This document shows, piece after piece, positions 33,864-42,593 of a stretch of 64,000 nt of DNA; positions within the stretch are counted from its first letter, which is position 1, and each line of letters begins with the position of its first letter. The DNA comes from Phyllobacterium trifolii. GTDB lineage: Bacteria; Pseudomonadota; Alphaproteobacteria; Rhizobiales; Rhizobiaceae. The notes under the pieces are model-generated. The model had not been told where the DNA came from, made no database searches, and worked only from the letters and a program-made list of their open reading frames with translations. The stretch spans positions 1 through 64,000 of the forward strand of contig NZ_JACHXN010000023.1 of NCBI RefSeq assembly GCF_014192095.1. Direction: 5' to 3'. A program made the translations under genes and the position numbers.

Positions 33864-34733
33864 ATGACAAGTCCGCAAATCATTCTTGCAGCCGATGTTA
33901 CGACAAACAGGCAGCATACCAACGTAGCCGAGGTCGAACAGAGGCTCGGTTCCCTCGAATTGATCTTGGGTATCAGCGCCGTGCGTAAGACGGTTCTGAT
34001 TATTGTCCTCGCCATCATCTGGCAGGTCTATGCAAGCTATCTCGACAATCCGCTGCTTTTCCCGACGCTCAGCGACACGCTGACCACCCTATATGATCGT
34101 TTTGTCGACGGCACATTGCCGTCGCGCATCTGGACGACGCTTCAGGTGCTAATCACGGGGTACGTGGCCGGGACTGTGCTAGCAGCCATTTTGACAATCC
34201 TTGCCATCAACACACGGATCGGCACCGATTTTTTGGAAACGATGACGGCGATGTTCAATCCGTTACCCGCCATCTCATTGCTGCCACTTGCTTTGATCTG
34301 GTTTGGGCTCGGCGCTTCCAGCCTTGTCTTCGTGCTTATCCATTCAGTGCTTTGGGCGGTGGCGCTCAACACCCATGCGGGCTTTCTTGGCGTGTCGCGA
34401 ACGCTACGCATGGTCGGAGGCAATTATGGATTGACCGGCTTATCCTATGTAATGCGGATTCTTGTTCCCGCTGCGTTCCCGTCGATCTTGACCGGTCTGA
34501 AAATCGGCTGGGCGTTCGCCTGGCGTACACTGATTGCCGCCGAACTCGTATTCGGTGTTTCTTCGGGGCAGGGCGGACTCGGCTGGTTCATCTTTGAGAA
34601 CCGCAATCTTTTGGACATTCCTGCAGTCTTTGCCGGGCTCCTCACAGTAATCATCATAGGTCTCATCGTCGAGAACCTGGTCTTCCAGACCATCGAGCGC
34701 CACACGATACAAAAATGGGGCATGAAGGAATGA
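33864..34733 (+). CDS. ABC transporter permease (SsuC/TauC type)
   Basis: 289 residues with six membrane segments after a polar N-terminus of about 45 residues. The inner-membrane coupling loop is GGNYGLTGLSYVMRILVPAAFPSILTGLKIG (EAA-like). Start at the ATG at 33864 with GGGAG 8 bases upstream; a GTG at 33855 is less likely. Confidence 0.9.
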   Translation: MTSPQIILAADVTTNRQHTNVAEVEQRLGSLELILGISAVRKTVLIIVLAIIWQVYASYLDNPLLFPTLSDTLTTLYDRFVDGTLPSRIWTTLQVLITGYVAGTVLAAILTILAINTRIGTDFLETMTAMFNPLPAISLLPLALIWFGLGASSLVFVLIHSVLWAVALNTHAGFLGVSRTLRMVGGNYGLTGLSYVMRILVPAAFPSILTGLKIGWAFAWRTLIAAELVFGVSSGQGGLGWFIFENRNLLDIPAVFAGLLTVIIIGLIVENLVFQTIERHTIQKWGMKE

Positions 34734-34777
34734 GTCGTTCATCCCCGTCGCTATTCATGACCTTCCAAGGCTGAACA

Positions 34778-36514
34778 ATGAACATGAAGAAAACCCCTGA
34801 CACATTGAGAAGCGCGCGGTGGTTCGCTCCCGACGACCTGCGCAGCTCCGGCCATCGCTCCAGAACAATGCAAATGGGTTACGCGCCGGAAGAATGGAGC
34901 GGCAAGCCGGTCATCGCCATCCTGAATACCTGGTCGGATGCCAACCCCTGTCATGCACACTTCAAGCACCGCGTCGAGGACGTGAAGCGCGGTGTGTTTC
35001 AGGCCGGCGGTTTTCCCTTGGAATTGCCAGCGCTTTCTTTGTCGGAGAGCTATGTCAAGCCGACGACGATGCTCTATCGCAATATGCTGGCGATGGAGGT
35101 CGAGGAGCTGCTGCGCTCCCACCCCGTCGATGGCGCCGTGTTGATGGGTGGATGTGACAAGACCACACCGGGCTTGGTGATGGGCGCTGTGAGTGCCGGC
35201 CTGCCGATGATCTATCTGCCGGCCGGTCCCATGCTGCGGGGCAACTATCGTGGCAAAGCCTTGGGTTCCGGTTCGGATGCCTGGAAATTCTGGGATGAAC
35301 GGCGGGCAGGCAATCTGTCGACCGACGAATGGGTCGAGGTCGAAGCGGGTATCGCGCGGTCTTACGGACACTGCATGACCATGGGCACGGCAAGCACTAT
35401 GACGGCGATCGCGGAAGCCTTGGGCTTGACGTTGCCGGGCGCGAGCTCGATTCCCGCTGCCGACTCCAATCATATCCGGATGTCATCTGCCGTGGGGCGT
35501 CGGATTATCGACATGGTCTGGGAGGACCTCATACCGAGCAAGATTTTGACCGACGCAGCCGTAGGCAATGCCGTGGCCGTCGCCATGGCTACCGGATGCT
35601 CGACCAATGCCATCGTCCACCTCGTCGCTATGGCACGCCGGGCTGGTGTCGACCTGACAATGGACGATCTGGATCGTGCAGGCCGCACGACCCCGGTTCT
35701 CGCGAACATCCGGCCAACTGGCGATACCTATCTGATGGAAGATTTCTACTACGCCGGCGGCCTGCGCGCGCTCATGGCAAAACTCTCATCAAGGCTCGAC
35801 CTTTCGGTGCTCACAGTCTCAGGTCAAACGCTTGGAGAAACGCTGGAGGGGGCAAAATGCTTTAACGATGATGTCATCCGCTCCCTCGACAATCCTGTCT
35901 TTCAGGAAGGCTCGCTTGCTGTCGTTAAAGGCAACCTTGCGCCAACAGGCGCGGTTATAAAGCCAGCCGCCTGTGATCCGAGACTGCATCAACACCAGGG
36001 CCCGGCATTGGTCTTCGACAGCTACCCGGAGATGAAAGCGGCGATCGACGACGAAAACCTTGACGTCACGCCCGATCATGTCCTGGTGCTGCGCGGGGCC
36101 GGGCCTCAGGGCGGCCCGGGCATGCCCGAATGGGGCATGTTGCCGATGCCCAAGGTCCTGCTCAAGAAGGGATATCGCGACATGCTGCGTCTGTCCGATG
36201 CTCGCATGAGCGGCACCAGCTATGGAGCCTGCGTTCTGCACGTCTCGCCGGAATCGCATGTCGGCGGCCCGTTGGCTCTTGTGAAAACGGGCGACATCGT
36301 GCGGCTCGACCTGAAGGCGCGCAGGATCGACATGCTGGTGGACGACAGTGAAATCGAACGCCGTCGCTCCGAATGGAGGAAACCGGCAGACAAGGCTGGT
36401 CGAGGCTACGGATGGATGTTCGCCAAACACGTGGGCCAAGCCGACACGGGCGCGGATTTTGACTTTCTCGAAACACGCTTCGGACCATCCGCTCCTGAAC
36501 CAGATATCTACTGA
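34778..36514 (+). CDS. IlvD/Edd-family dehydratase (sugar-acid dehydratase type)
   Basis: 578 residues. Iron-sulphur cysteines Cys58 (NPCHAH), Cys126 (GGCDKTTPG, with Lys128) and Cys199 (GHCMTMGTAST). MSGTSYGACVLHVSPES carries the catalytic serine region. The family includes dihydroxyacid dehydratase and arabinonate, xylonate and gluconate dehydratases; the accessory setting and importer favour a sugar-acid-like substrate giving a 2-keto-3-deoxy acid. The RraA-like gene follows 16 bases later. Confidence 0.88.
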   Translation: MNMKKTPDTLRSARWFAPDDLRSSGHRSRTMQMGYAPEEWSGKPVIAILNTWSDANPCHAHFKHRVEDVKRGVFQAGGFPLELPALSLSESYVKPTTMLYRNMLAMEVEELLRSHPVDGAVLMGGCDKTTPGLVMGAVSAGLPMIYLPAGPMLRGNYRGKALGSGSDAWKFWDERRAGNLSTDEWVEVEAGIARSYGHCMTMGTASTMTAIAEALGLTLPGASSIPAADSNHIRMSSAVGRRIIDMVWEDLIPSKILTDAAVGNAVAVAMATGCSTNAIVHLVAMARRAGVDLTMDDLDRAGRTTPVLANIRPTGDTYLMEDFYYAGGLRALMAKLSSRLDLSVLTVSGQTLGETLEGAKCFNDDVIRSLDNPVFQEGSLAVVKGNLAPTGAVIKPAACDPRLHQHQGPALVFDSYPEMKAAIDDENLDVTPDHVLVLRGAGPQGGPGMPEWGMLPMPKVLLKKGYRDMLRLSDARMSGTSYGACVLHVSPESHVGGPLALVKTGDIVRLDLKARRIDMLVDDSEIERRRSEWRKPADKAGRGYGWMFAKHVGQADTGADFDFLETRFGPSAPEPDIY

Positions 36515-36530
36515 TAGCCGAGGACAACGA

Positions 36531-37256
36531 ATGACAAACTATGATCTAAGTGAAGAAGCGCGCAAAAAGCTGATGGGCGTGGCCACGCCAACGATTGCGA
36601 CGGCGCTGTTCAAGCGTGGGCTGCGCAACCAGTTCATCCAAGATGTGCGACCGCTGTCGGCGAAGCAGACCAATATGGTCGGGCAAGCCTTTACGTTGCG
36701 CTACATACCGGCCCGCGAAGACCTTAACACGATCGAGGTCTTCAAGGACCCCAATCATCCGCAGCGCGCCGCGGTGGAACAATGTCCGGAGGGAGCCGTC
36801 CTGGTGATGGATAGCCGCAAGGATGCCCGGGCAGCTTCGGCCGGCTCCATATTGATATCAAGGCTGCAAGTGAGGGGTGTGGCAGGTGTGGTTACTGACG
36901 GAGGCTTCCGCGACAGTCCTGAGATTGCCAATTTAACCATTCACGCCTACCATAATCGTCCTTCGGCTCCAACCAACCTGACCCATCACCAAGCCTACGA
37001 TATCAACGTCCCAATCGGTTGTGGCGATGTCGCTGTATTTCCGGGCGATGTACTTGTCGGGGACAATGAAGGTGTCATCGTCATTCCTGCCCATCTCGCC
37101 GACGAGATTGCCGCCGAAACGGTCGAGATGACGGCCTATGAAGATTTTGTCACAGAGCAAGTCATGAACGGTGCGACGATCATCGGGCTTTACCCGGCCA
37201 CCAGCGAAAAACCCAAGGCCGATTTTGCCGCTTGGCGGCAGAAGCACGGACGATAA
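36531..37256 (+). CDS. RraA-family protein (aldolase-like)
   Basis: 241 residues. VTDGGFRDSPEI carries Arg127-Asp128, the residues that in HMG/CHA aldolases bind substrate and metal. GDVAVFPGDVLVGDNEGVIVIP is the second conserved block. Family members are either RNase E inhibitors or metal-dependent aldolases of 4-hydroxy-2-oxo acids; the Arg-Asp pair and the dehydratase next door favour an aldolase cleaving the dehydratase product. Start at the ATG at 36531, behind CGAGGACAACGA. Confidence 0.85.
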   Translation: MTNYDLSEEARKKLMGVATPTIATALFKRGLRNQFIQDVRPLSAKQTNMVGQAFTLRYIPAREDLNTIEVFKDPNHPQRAAVEQCPEGAVLVMDSRKDARAASAGSILISRLQVRGVAGVVTDGGFRDSPEIANLTIHAYHNRPSAPTNLTHHQAYDINVPIGCGDVAVFPGDVLVGDNEGVIVIPAHLADEIAAETVEMTAYEDFVTEQVMNGATIIGLYPATSEKPKADFAAWRQKHGR

Positions 37257-37910
37257 GAATCCTGAAGTTCCGATTTCGGCTCTTCTCTATTTGGCGTGTA
37301 TGATGCGGGTCCTGCTTTTGAAGCAGCCGGGGTGAAGAAAATGGTCATGGCTGAAGGCTTGGGCGATGAATGTCGCCAAGCGCCACGGACGGCCAAAGCC
37401 CATCGTCGTTACGCCTTTTTCACCACTAGACCGTCCCTCGTGTTCTCGATCTGTGCTTCTAAAATCGCATAATGTCTCAAGTGGAACCGCGCTCCTATCA
37501 GGTATTCTACGGTTCGATTCCGTTCAAGGCGAGGGGGGAGACAAAGTTAGCTTTCTCATGAGCCACCATCCATTCGTCCGAGCTTGATCTCTGGCGCCGT
37601 TAGTTGAGGCAAATACGCATGATGCACCTTCCAGCATAGAGCAATCACTGCGCTAGTGCCCTTGAATGACGAATGACTGAGATCGGGCCGATTCCGGTCA
37701 GGCAGCTTTCAAGAAGCGCCCTGCGAAAGCAGACGTTTAAATCGGCTGCCGTGATGTCTGGATCTGTGAAGAGTTTCGGGCGCCATGAGGCGTACGAAAG
37801 TCCCCGAGGAAGGAACCCGCGGGGCACAGTCGATAGCTATGGGGATTTCGGCTTTTGGCTGATGTCGGCGATGACGCAACCGCTGCTGGGAGTCGCGGGG
37901 ATGCATGCGG
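37257..37910. other. Non-coding stretch between RraA gene and IS91 element
   Basis: No supported gene. It contains repeat copy B and several short frames on both strands without motifs. The left limit of the IS91 element lies at its right side but was not fixed. Confidence 0.4.
37464..37531 (+). repeat. Dispersed T-arm-like repeat, copy B
   Basis: ATCGCATAATGTCTC, then GGAACC, a short variable middle, ACGGTTCGATTCCGT and TCAAGGCG. It is 12 bases shorter than copy A because the middle hairpin is reduced. In all three copies CAAGGCG follows the TTCG loop. Confidence 0.5.
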
Positions 37911-38016
37911 ACGGGCCACTTCGTTGCACCTGCCCATAGTGTAGGCGACCCGGCACGGGGCTGATTGTGGTCATGTCGACAACGATCATCACCATGAGCA
38001 CGCGTGTATCCGCTGT

Positions 38017-38035
38017 CGCAGGCTGTGCGCCTGCG
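38017..38035. other. Hairpin next to IS91 transposase end
   Basis: Perfect 7-base arms with a 5-base loop. A candidate for the terminal hairpin used in rolling-circle transposition; a simple transcription stop is less likely because no T-run follows. Confidence 0.45.
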
Positions 38036-38063
38036 GCATGAGGCTGGAATATGCCATGCCGGG

Positions 38064-39257
38064 TCATGGGTGATGCTCCCGGTTCGGTGTCGGTTCATTT
38101 GGAGGTCCGCGCGGCTGCCTCCATCGTTCGAACACCTCGATGACGATCATGCGTCCGCCGCAGCAGGGGCATGGCGGGCGGAAGCTGTCCGGTTCGTCCT
38201 TGGTATGGTCATTGAGAGGCGGGGCAACGCTCAGCAGCTCGCGGGCGAGCACGATGCTGATCTTGCGGGAACTGCCGGCAAGCAGACCATAATGACGGAT
38301 GCGATGGAAGCCGCGTGGTAGGACATGAAGCAAGAAGCGGCGAATGAACTCGTCGGAGCCAAGCGTCATGACCTGCTGGCGATCCGCGCTATTGCGGCGG
38401 TAATCCTTGTAGCGGAATGTGACGCCACTCTCGTCGAAAGCGATCAGCCGACTGTTTGAGATGGCGACCCGATGCGTATAGCACGACAGGTATGCCAGCA
38501 CCGTTTCCGGACCGGCGAACGGAGCCTTGGCGTAGACCACCCAGCGCTTGCTCCTGACGGGAGACAGGTGACGCAGGAATGCCCGCCGCTCGGTGAGATG
38601 CGCCATCGATCCGAAGAAAGCGAGCCGGCCCGCATCGTGCAACGCATTCAGCCGGGTCAGGAATAACCGGCGGAACAGCTTGCCGAGCACGCGCACCGGC
38701 AGCAGGAATGCCGGTCGCGACGAAACCCAGCGCTTCCCGTCGAACGCGATGCCGCCGCCCGGTACGATCATATGGACATGCGGATGGTGTGTCATCGCCG
38801 AACCCCAAGTGTGGAGCACAGCGGTGATGCCGATGCGCACGCCGAGGTGCTTCGGGTCGGCGGCGATAGTCAGCATCGCCTCCGACGCCGCCTTGAACAA
38901 CAGGTCGTACACGAGCGCCTTGTTCTGGAAGGCGATATTGGCGACCTCGGCCGGCAGCGTGAACACGACATGGAAGTAGCGGACCGGCAGCAGATCGGCC
39001 TCGCGCTCGGCAAGCCATGTCCGCGCGGCTGCACCCTGACACTTTGGACAGTGCCGGTTGCGGCACGAGTTGTAGGCGATCCGCCATTGGCCACAGTCCT
39101 CGCAGGCCTCGAGGTGACCGCCGAGGGCCGCGGTGCGGCAGTGCTCGATCGCCGACATGACCTTGAGCTGATAAAGACTCAGATGTCCTGCATGAGTTGC
39201 TCGATAAGCAGGTCCGGCAGCACGGAAGATGTCGGCGACCTCGACCGAGGCGCGCAC
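38064..39257 (-). CDS. IS91-family transposase
   Basis: 397 residues. The N-terminal zinc-binding region (CEDCGQW, CRNRHCPKCQ) is followed by the HUH motif in HPHVHMIVPGG and the nicking tyrosine region in LSCYTHRVAISNSR. The C-terminus has CPCCGGRM, a further zinc-finger-like end. It is full length for the family and looks intact. It performs single-strand rolling-circle transposition. Confidence 0.93.
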   Translation of the reverse strand: MRASVEVADIFRAAGPAYRATHAGHLSLYQLKVMSAIEHCRTAALGGHLEACEDCGQWRIAYNSCRNRHCPKCQGAAARTWLAEREADLLPVRYFHVVFTLPAEVANIAFQNKALVYDLLFKAASEAMLTIAADPKHLGVRIGITAVLHTWGSAMTHHPHVHMIVPGGGIAFDGKRWVSSRPAFLLPVRVLGKLFRRLFLTRLNALHDAGRLAFFGSMAHLTERRAFLRHLSPVRSKRWVVYAKAPFAGPETVLAYLSCYTHRVAISNSRLIAFDESGVTFRYKDYRRNSADRQQVMTLGSDEFIRRFLLHVLPRGFHRIRHYGLLAGSSRKISIVLARELLSVAPPLNDHTKDEPDSFRPPCPCCGGRMIVIEVFERWRQPRGPPNEPTPNREHHP

Positions 39258-39260
39258 GGA

Positions 39261-40169
39261 TCAGCCGCCAGGCGAGATATCTCCCGGCTTAAACAGACCG
39301 AGCTTGTCGAGCGGGCTCGTCACCGCTCGCACTGTGCGGGTCGCGACCTTGGCGTAGAGGGCCGTGTTGTTCAGCTTGGCGTGCCCGAGCAGGACCTGGA
39401 TGATCCGTATATCGGTGCCGTCCTCCAGAAGATGGGTCGCAAAGCTGTGACGCAGCGTGTGTGGCCCGACCCGTTTGGCGATATCGGCAGCCTGCGCCGC
39501 CTCGACCACGATCCGATACAGCTGCCGTGTGCTGATCGGCTTCATCGCGTGCTGCCCGGGGAACAGCCAGCCCTCGCGATGCATCACGCCCTCTCGCCGC
39601 CCGACAATCCACCACTGGCGTAGAAGAGCAAGCAGGTCTTCGGACAGCATAGCGTTGCGGTATCGTCCGCCCTTGCCGTGCTCGACGCGCAGCAACATGC
39701 GCTGGCTGTCGACGTCAGCAACCTTCAGCATCGACACTTCCGCCACACGCAATCCAGCGCCATAGGCGACCGACAATGCTGCTTGGTGCTTGAGGCAGGT
39801 TGTGGCGTTGAGGAGACGAGCAACCTCATCGCGGCTCAACACCACGGGCAGCTTGCGCGGATGCGCCAGCCGGACGAGCCTGCGCGCCATATCCGGGCGG
39901 TCGAGCGTCTGGATGAAGAAGAAGCGTAGCGCCGACACGATGCTGTTCATCGTCGGCACGGGAATGCCGTTCTCCTGTTGCTCGATCTGGAAACGGCGCA
40001 GATCATCAGCAGTAGCCGTATCTGGTGAACGCCCGAGGAATGTCGCCAGGCGTCCGATATCACGGAGGTAATTGCGCTGCGTCTCGCGTGAGAAACGCCG
40101 CATGTTCATGTCGTCGATCAGCCGCTGGCGCAACGGGCTGATAGGTGCATCGAGAAGGGGATGAGACAT
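39261..40169 (-). CDS. Tyrosine recombinase of the IS91-type element
   Basis: 302 residues. The N-terminal SAM-like domain starts SPLRQRLIDDMNMRRFS. The catalytic residues are Arg in GAGLRVAEVS, a Lys in HGKGGR, His-x-x-Arg in HTLRHSFATH, and a Tyr in NTALYAKV. Such recombinases often accompany IS91-family transposases as a passenger or resolvase. It ends 3 bases before the transposase start and is probably co-expressed. Confidence 0.92.
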   Translation of the reverse strand: MSHPLLDAPISPLRQRLIDDMNMRRFSRETQRNYLRDIGRLATFLGRSPDTATADDLRRFQIEQQENGIPVPTMNSIVSALRFFFIQTLDRPDMARRLVRLAHPRKLPVVLSRDEVARLLNATTCLKHQAALSVAYGAGLRVAEVSMLKVADVDSQRMLLRVEHGKGGRYRNAMLSEDLLALLRQWWIVGRREGVMHREGWLFPGQHAMKPISTRQLYRIVVEAAQAADIAKRVGPHTLRHSFATHLLEDGTDIRIIQVLLGHAKLNNTALYAKVATRTVRAVTSPLDKLGLFKPGDISPGG

Positions 40170-40488
40170 GGTCAGGCTCCTTGTTGAAGAAGCCCGTTAT
40201 GCTCTGCCTCCGAATAACTCCGCTCAACGCTGGCGCGGCGACCCGCCTGTGTCCGCTACCGCAACCGCAGGCGCCCTCCCGCGCAGCGGGTTCGTTCAGT
40301 GGCCAGAAGCGGAAGTCGTGTGATCCGGGCCGTTGCGGACGCGTTTACCGAATTCGAACAAAAACCTGATGCCGGCTAGTTGAAGGACCGAATGTCACTG
40401 GTCGATCTTTGAAGGAGTGTGAAGTTGCAAAGGCCTGCTCGGCTAATGAGCTGGGGCGACTCGATGCTCGATCCTTAGACGGAAGCCA
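40170..40488. other. IS91 right end and junction with HisD-family gene
   Basis: No gene. It contains the GC-rich terminal part of the IS91 element (to about 40380) and then about 100 bases before the end of the HisD-family gene. Confidence 0.45.
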
Positions 40489-41772
40489 TTATTGCCGGCT
40501 CAGTCGAAGCGCCGCTGCCCGGCGATGGCCCTCCATACCCTCTGTGCGACTTTGCCGAACCGAGGGGGGAGCGACCGCGGCTACACCGCGCTCGTCGAGC
40601 CATTGGTGGGTGCACACCTTGACGTAGGAACCTACCCAGAGACCTCCGGTGTAACGTCCTGCGGCCATGGTCGGGAGCGTGTGATTAGTGCCGCAGCACT
40701 TGTCAGAGTACACTACGCTCGCGAGTTTCCCGATGAAGAGAGACCCATAGTTGCGCAATTTTCCTGCCGTGGCATGGGCATCGCGTGTGTGAACCTCAAG
40801 GTGTTCCGCCGCGATATGGTCCGAATACTCGATCATTGCGGCTTCATCAGCACAAACGGTGATCTCACCATAGTCGCGCCAGGCGACGCCGGCGACGTCG
40901 GCCGTGGGCAGTGTTGCCAGCTGGCGTTCGACCGCCTCCAGTGCAGCCTTGGCGAGTTTTAGATCGGTTGTGATAAGACCAACGCGGGTCCTGACATCGT
41001 GCTCGGCTTGCGCCAGAAGGTCGGTGGCGATCATCTCCGCGTCGCCTGTTTCGTCGGCAACGATATAAATTTCGCTAGGGCCTGCTAGTTGGTCGATGCC
41101 CACCTGGCCGAACACCTGCCGCTTGGCCTCATTGACGTAAGCGTTGCCGGGTCCAACGATCTTGTCGACGGCGGGAATGGTTTCGGTGCCGAACGCCATG
41201 GCGGCAATGGCCTGCGCACCGCCCACTTTGAAGATCCTGTCGGCGCCCGACAAATGGCAGCCGGCAATCATGGCCGGATGGGCGTTGGGCGGCAGGCAGG
41301 CGATGACATGATCGCAGCCGGCGACCTTTGCCGGCACGATAGTCATGACGGGTGCAGATAGGATCGGATATCGACCACCGGGCACATAGGCTCCAACAAC
41401 CTCAATCGGAATGACGCGGTGTCCGAGGTGCAGTCCCGGAAGGGCGTCGAATTCGAGCGGAAGTATGGTTCGGAGTTGCGCTTCGGCGAACGTCTTGACG
41501 CGCTCAATGGCAAACTCAGTGTCTTTTCTGGTCTGGGGATCGAGATTGGCAACGGCTTCCAGGCGATCCTCGAGGCTCACTTCGAATGTGACTAGATCGG
41601 ACCGGTCATAGGTGCGCGCATATTCTCCGACGGCATCGTCTCCGCGTGCCCGCACATTCGCAATGATGTCCTTGACCACGGCCTCAATTGCAGCAGTATC
41701 CGAAATCGAGAGAACGTTTGGCTGCTTGAGATGATTTATCTTGTCACCCAATTGGCGGGAGCGGTTGGCCAT
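40489..41772 (-). CDS. Histidinol-dehydrogenase-family alcohol dehydrogenase (HpsN-like)
   Basis: 427 residues. All HisD blocks are present: YVPGGRYPILSAPVMT, VGGAQAIAAMAFGTETIP, KIVGPGNAYVNEAKRQVFG, QLAGPSEI, LLAQAEHD (zinc Gln/His), and a late His in EGMEGH. The GGLWVGSYVKVCTHQW segment near the C-terminus is typical of the branch that includes dihydroxypropanesulfonate dehydrogenase (HpsN), rather than true histidinol dehydrogenase with its histidinol-binding C-terminus. It would oxidise an alcohol to an acid in two NAD steps. Start at the ATG at 41772 with CGGAGAT upstream. Divergent from the XRE-cupin regulator. Confidence 0.82.
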   Translation of the reverse strand: MANRSRQLGDKINHLKQPNVLSISDTAAIEAVVKDIIANVRARGDDAVGEYARTYDRSDLVTFEVSLEDRLEAVANLDPQTRKDTEFAIERVKTFAEAQLRTILPLEFDALPGLHLGHRVIPIEVVGAYVPGGRYPILSAPVMTIVPAKVAGCDHVIACLPPNAHPAMIAGCHLSGADRIFKVGGAQAIAAMAFGTETIPAVDKIVGPGNAYVNEAKRQVFGQVGIDQLAGPSEIYIVADETGDAEMIATDLLAQAEHDVRTRVGLITTDLKLAKAALEAVERQLATLPTADVAGVAWRDYGEITVCADEAAMIEYSDHIAAEHLEVHTRDAHATAGKLRNYGSLFIGKLASVVYSDKCCGTNHTLPTMAAGRYTGGLWVGSYVKVCTHQWLDERGVAAVAPPSVRQSRTEGMEGHRRAAALRLSRQ

Positions 41773-41942
41773 TTGAATCTCCGGGTTGCTTGTTGGAGGA
41801 ATGTCGTCACAATCGTGCACCCGCCGGTTTACTGCAATTCCTGGCGGAGCATCTGTTCAGTATATTCACCAAGGCAGCGCGTTCTGCACGTCGTGCGGTG
41901 ACAGGCTATTTCGATGAGGCACTCCAATCTTGGGAAAATCCA

Positions 41943-42491
41943 ATGCCGAAAATAGGCGTCAAATTGAAAGAGATGCGGCGCAGGCGCGATTTGGGCGTGC
42001 GAGAGCTGGCGGTGAGGTCCGGAATCTCCCATTCCACCATTTCCCTGATCGAGCGGGACAAGATGAGTCCGTCAATCGACACGTTGAGTGCGGTGCTGGA
42101 CGCGCTCGGGACGACGCTCCCCGGGTTCTTCAGCGATCTTCAGTCGAGCCTGCCCTACACACCGTTCTACGGAGGGGAGGAATTGGTGGAGATCGGCAAG
42201 GTCGACACCATCTCATACCGTGTCATCGGGCTCAACCATCCCAACCGGCAACTTCTTATGCTGCACGAGACCTACGCGGTCGGCGCTGACACCGGAGAAG
42301 CCTTCGCGCATGCCGCGCAGGAGGCGGGAATGGTGATTAAAGGTGCAGTGGAAGTGACCGTTGGCGGCCAGAAAAAGATCTTGAACAAGGGCGATGGGTA
42401 CTACTTCGATAGCCGACTCCCCCATCGCTTCCGCAACGTCGGCGAGCAACAGAGCGAGATCTTAAGCGCGATAACCCCGCCGACATATTGA
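41943..42491 (+). CDS. XRE-cupin transcriptional regulator
   Basis: 182 residues. An N-terminal helix-turn-helix (LKEMRRRRDLGVRELAVRSGIS, HSTISLIERDKMSPSIDTL) and a C-terminal cupin (EAFAHAAQEAGMVIKGAVEVTVGG, GDGYYFDSRLPHRFRNVG). PuuR-like regulators of this build sense small ligands such as polyamines. It lies between the divergent HisD-like gene and the polyamine-type importer and probably controls both. The cupin lacks one of the usual metal histidines. Confidence 0.9.
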   Translation: MPKIGVKLKEMRRRRDLGVRELAVRSGISHSTISLIERDKMSPSIDTLSAVLDALGTTLPGFFSDLQSSLPYTPFYGGEELVEIGKVDTISYRVIGLNHPNRQLLMLHETYAVGADTGEAFAHAAQEAGMVIKGAVEVTVGGQKKILNKGDGYYFDSRLPHRFRNVGEQQSEILSAITPPTY

Positions 42492-42500
42492 CTTGGTAAT

Positions 42501-42516
42501 GGTGATTTTAATCACC
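42501..42516. promoter_or_regulatory. Inverted repeat GGTGATT-TT-AATCACC, candidate operator
   Basis: Perfect 7-base arms directly upstream of the binding-protein gene and just after the XRE-cupin stop. No T-run follows, so an operator is more likely than a terminator. Confidence 0.5.
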
Positions 42517-42593
42517 GCGGCGCTTTATCGGGCTTTCAATCAAGTCAAACTGTGGTTTCTTAGCTTAGTCATAGAAAAACAAGGGGAATGACG

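Larger units (their letters stand above)
37911..40380 (-). mobile_element. IS91-family element with associated tyrosine recombinase
   Basis: Approximate limits. The element carries an IS91 transposase and, just upstream on the same strand, a tyrosine recombinase. A hairpin CGCAGGC-N5-GCCTGCG at 38017-38035, just beyond the transposase stop, fits the origin-side end typical of rolling-circle IS91 elements. At the other side a CCCGC/GCGGG hairpin lies near 40280. No target duplication is expected for this family, so exact ends need a comparison with related copies. Confidence 0.7.

Noticed and set aside
37510-37535. tRNA gene suggested by a TTCGATTCC loop
   Set aside because: The stem and loop resemble a T-arm, but there is no matching acceptor stem, D-arm, anticodon arm or CCA end here or at 297 and 23747.
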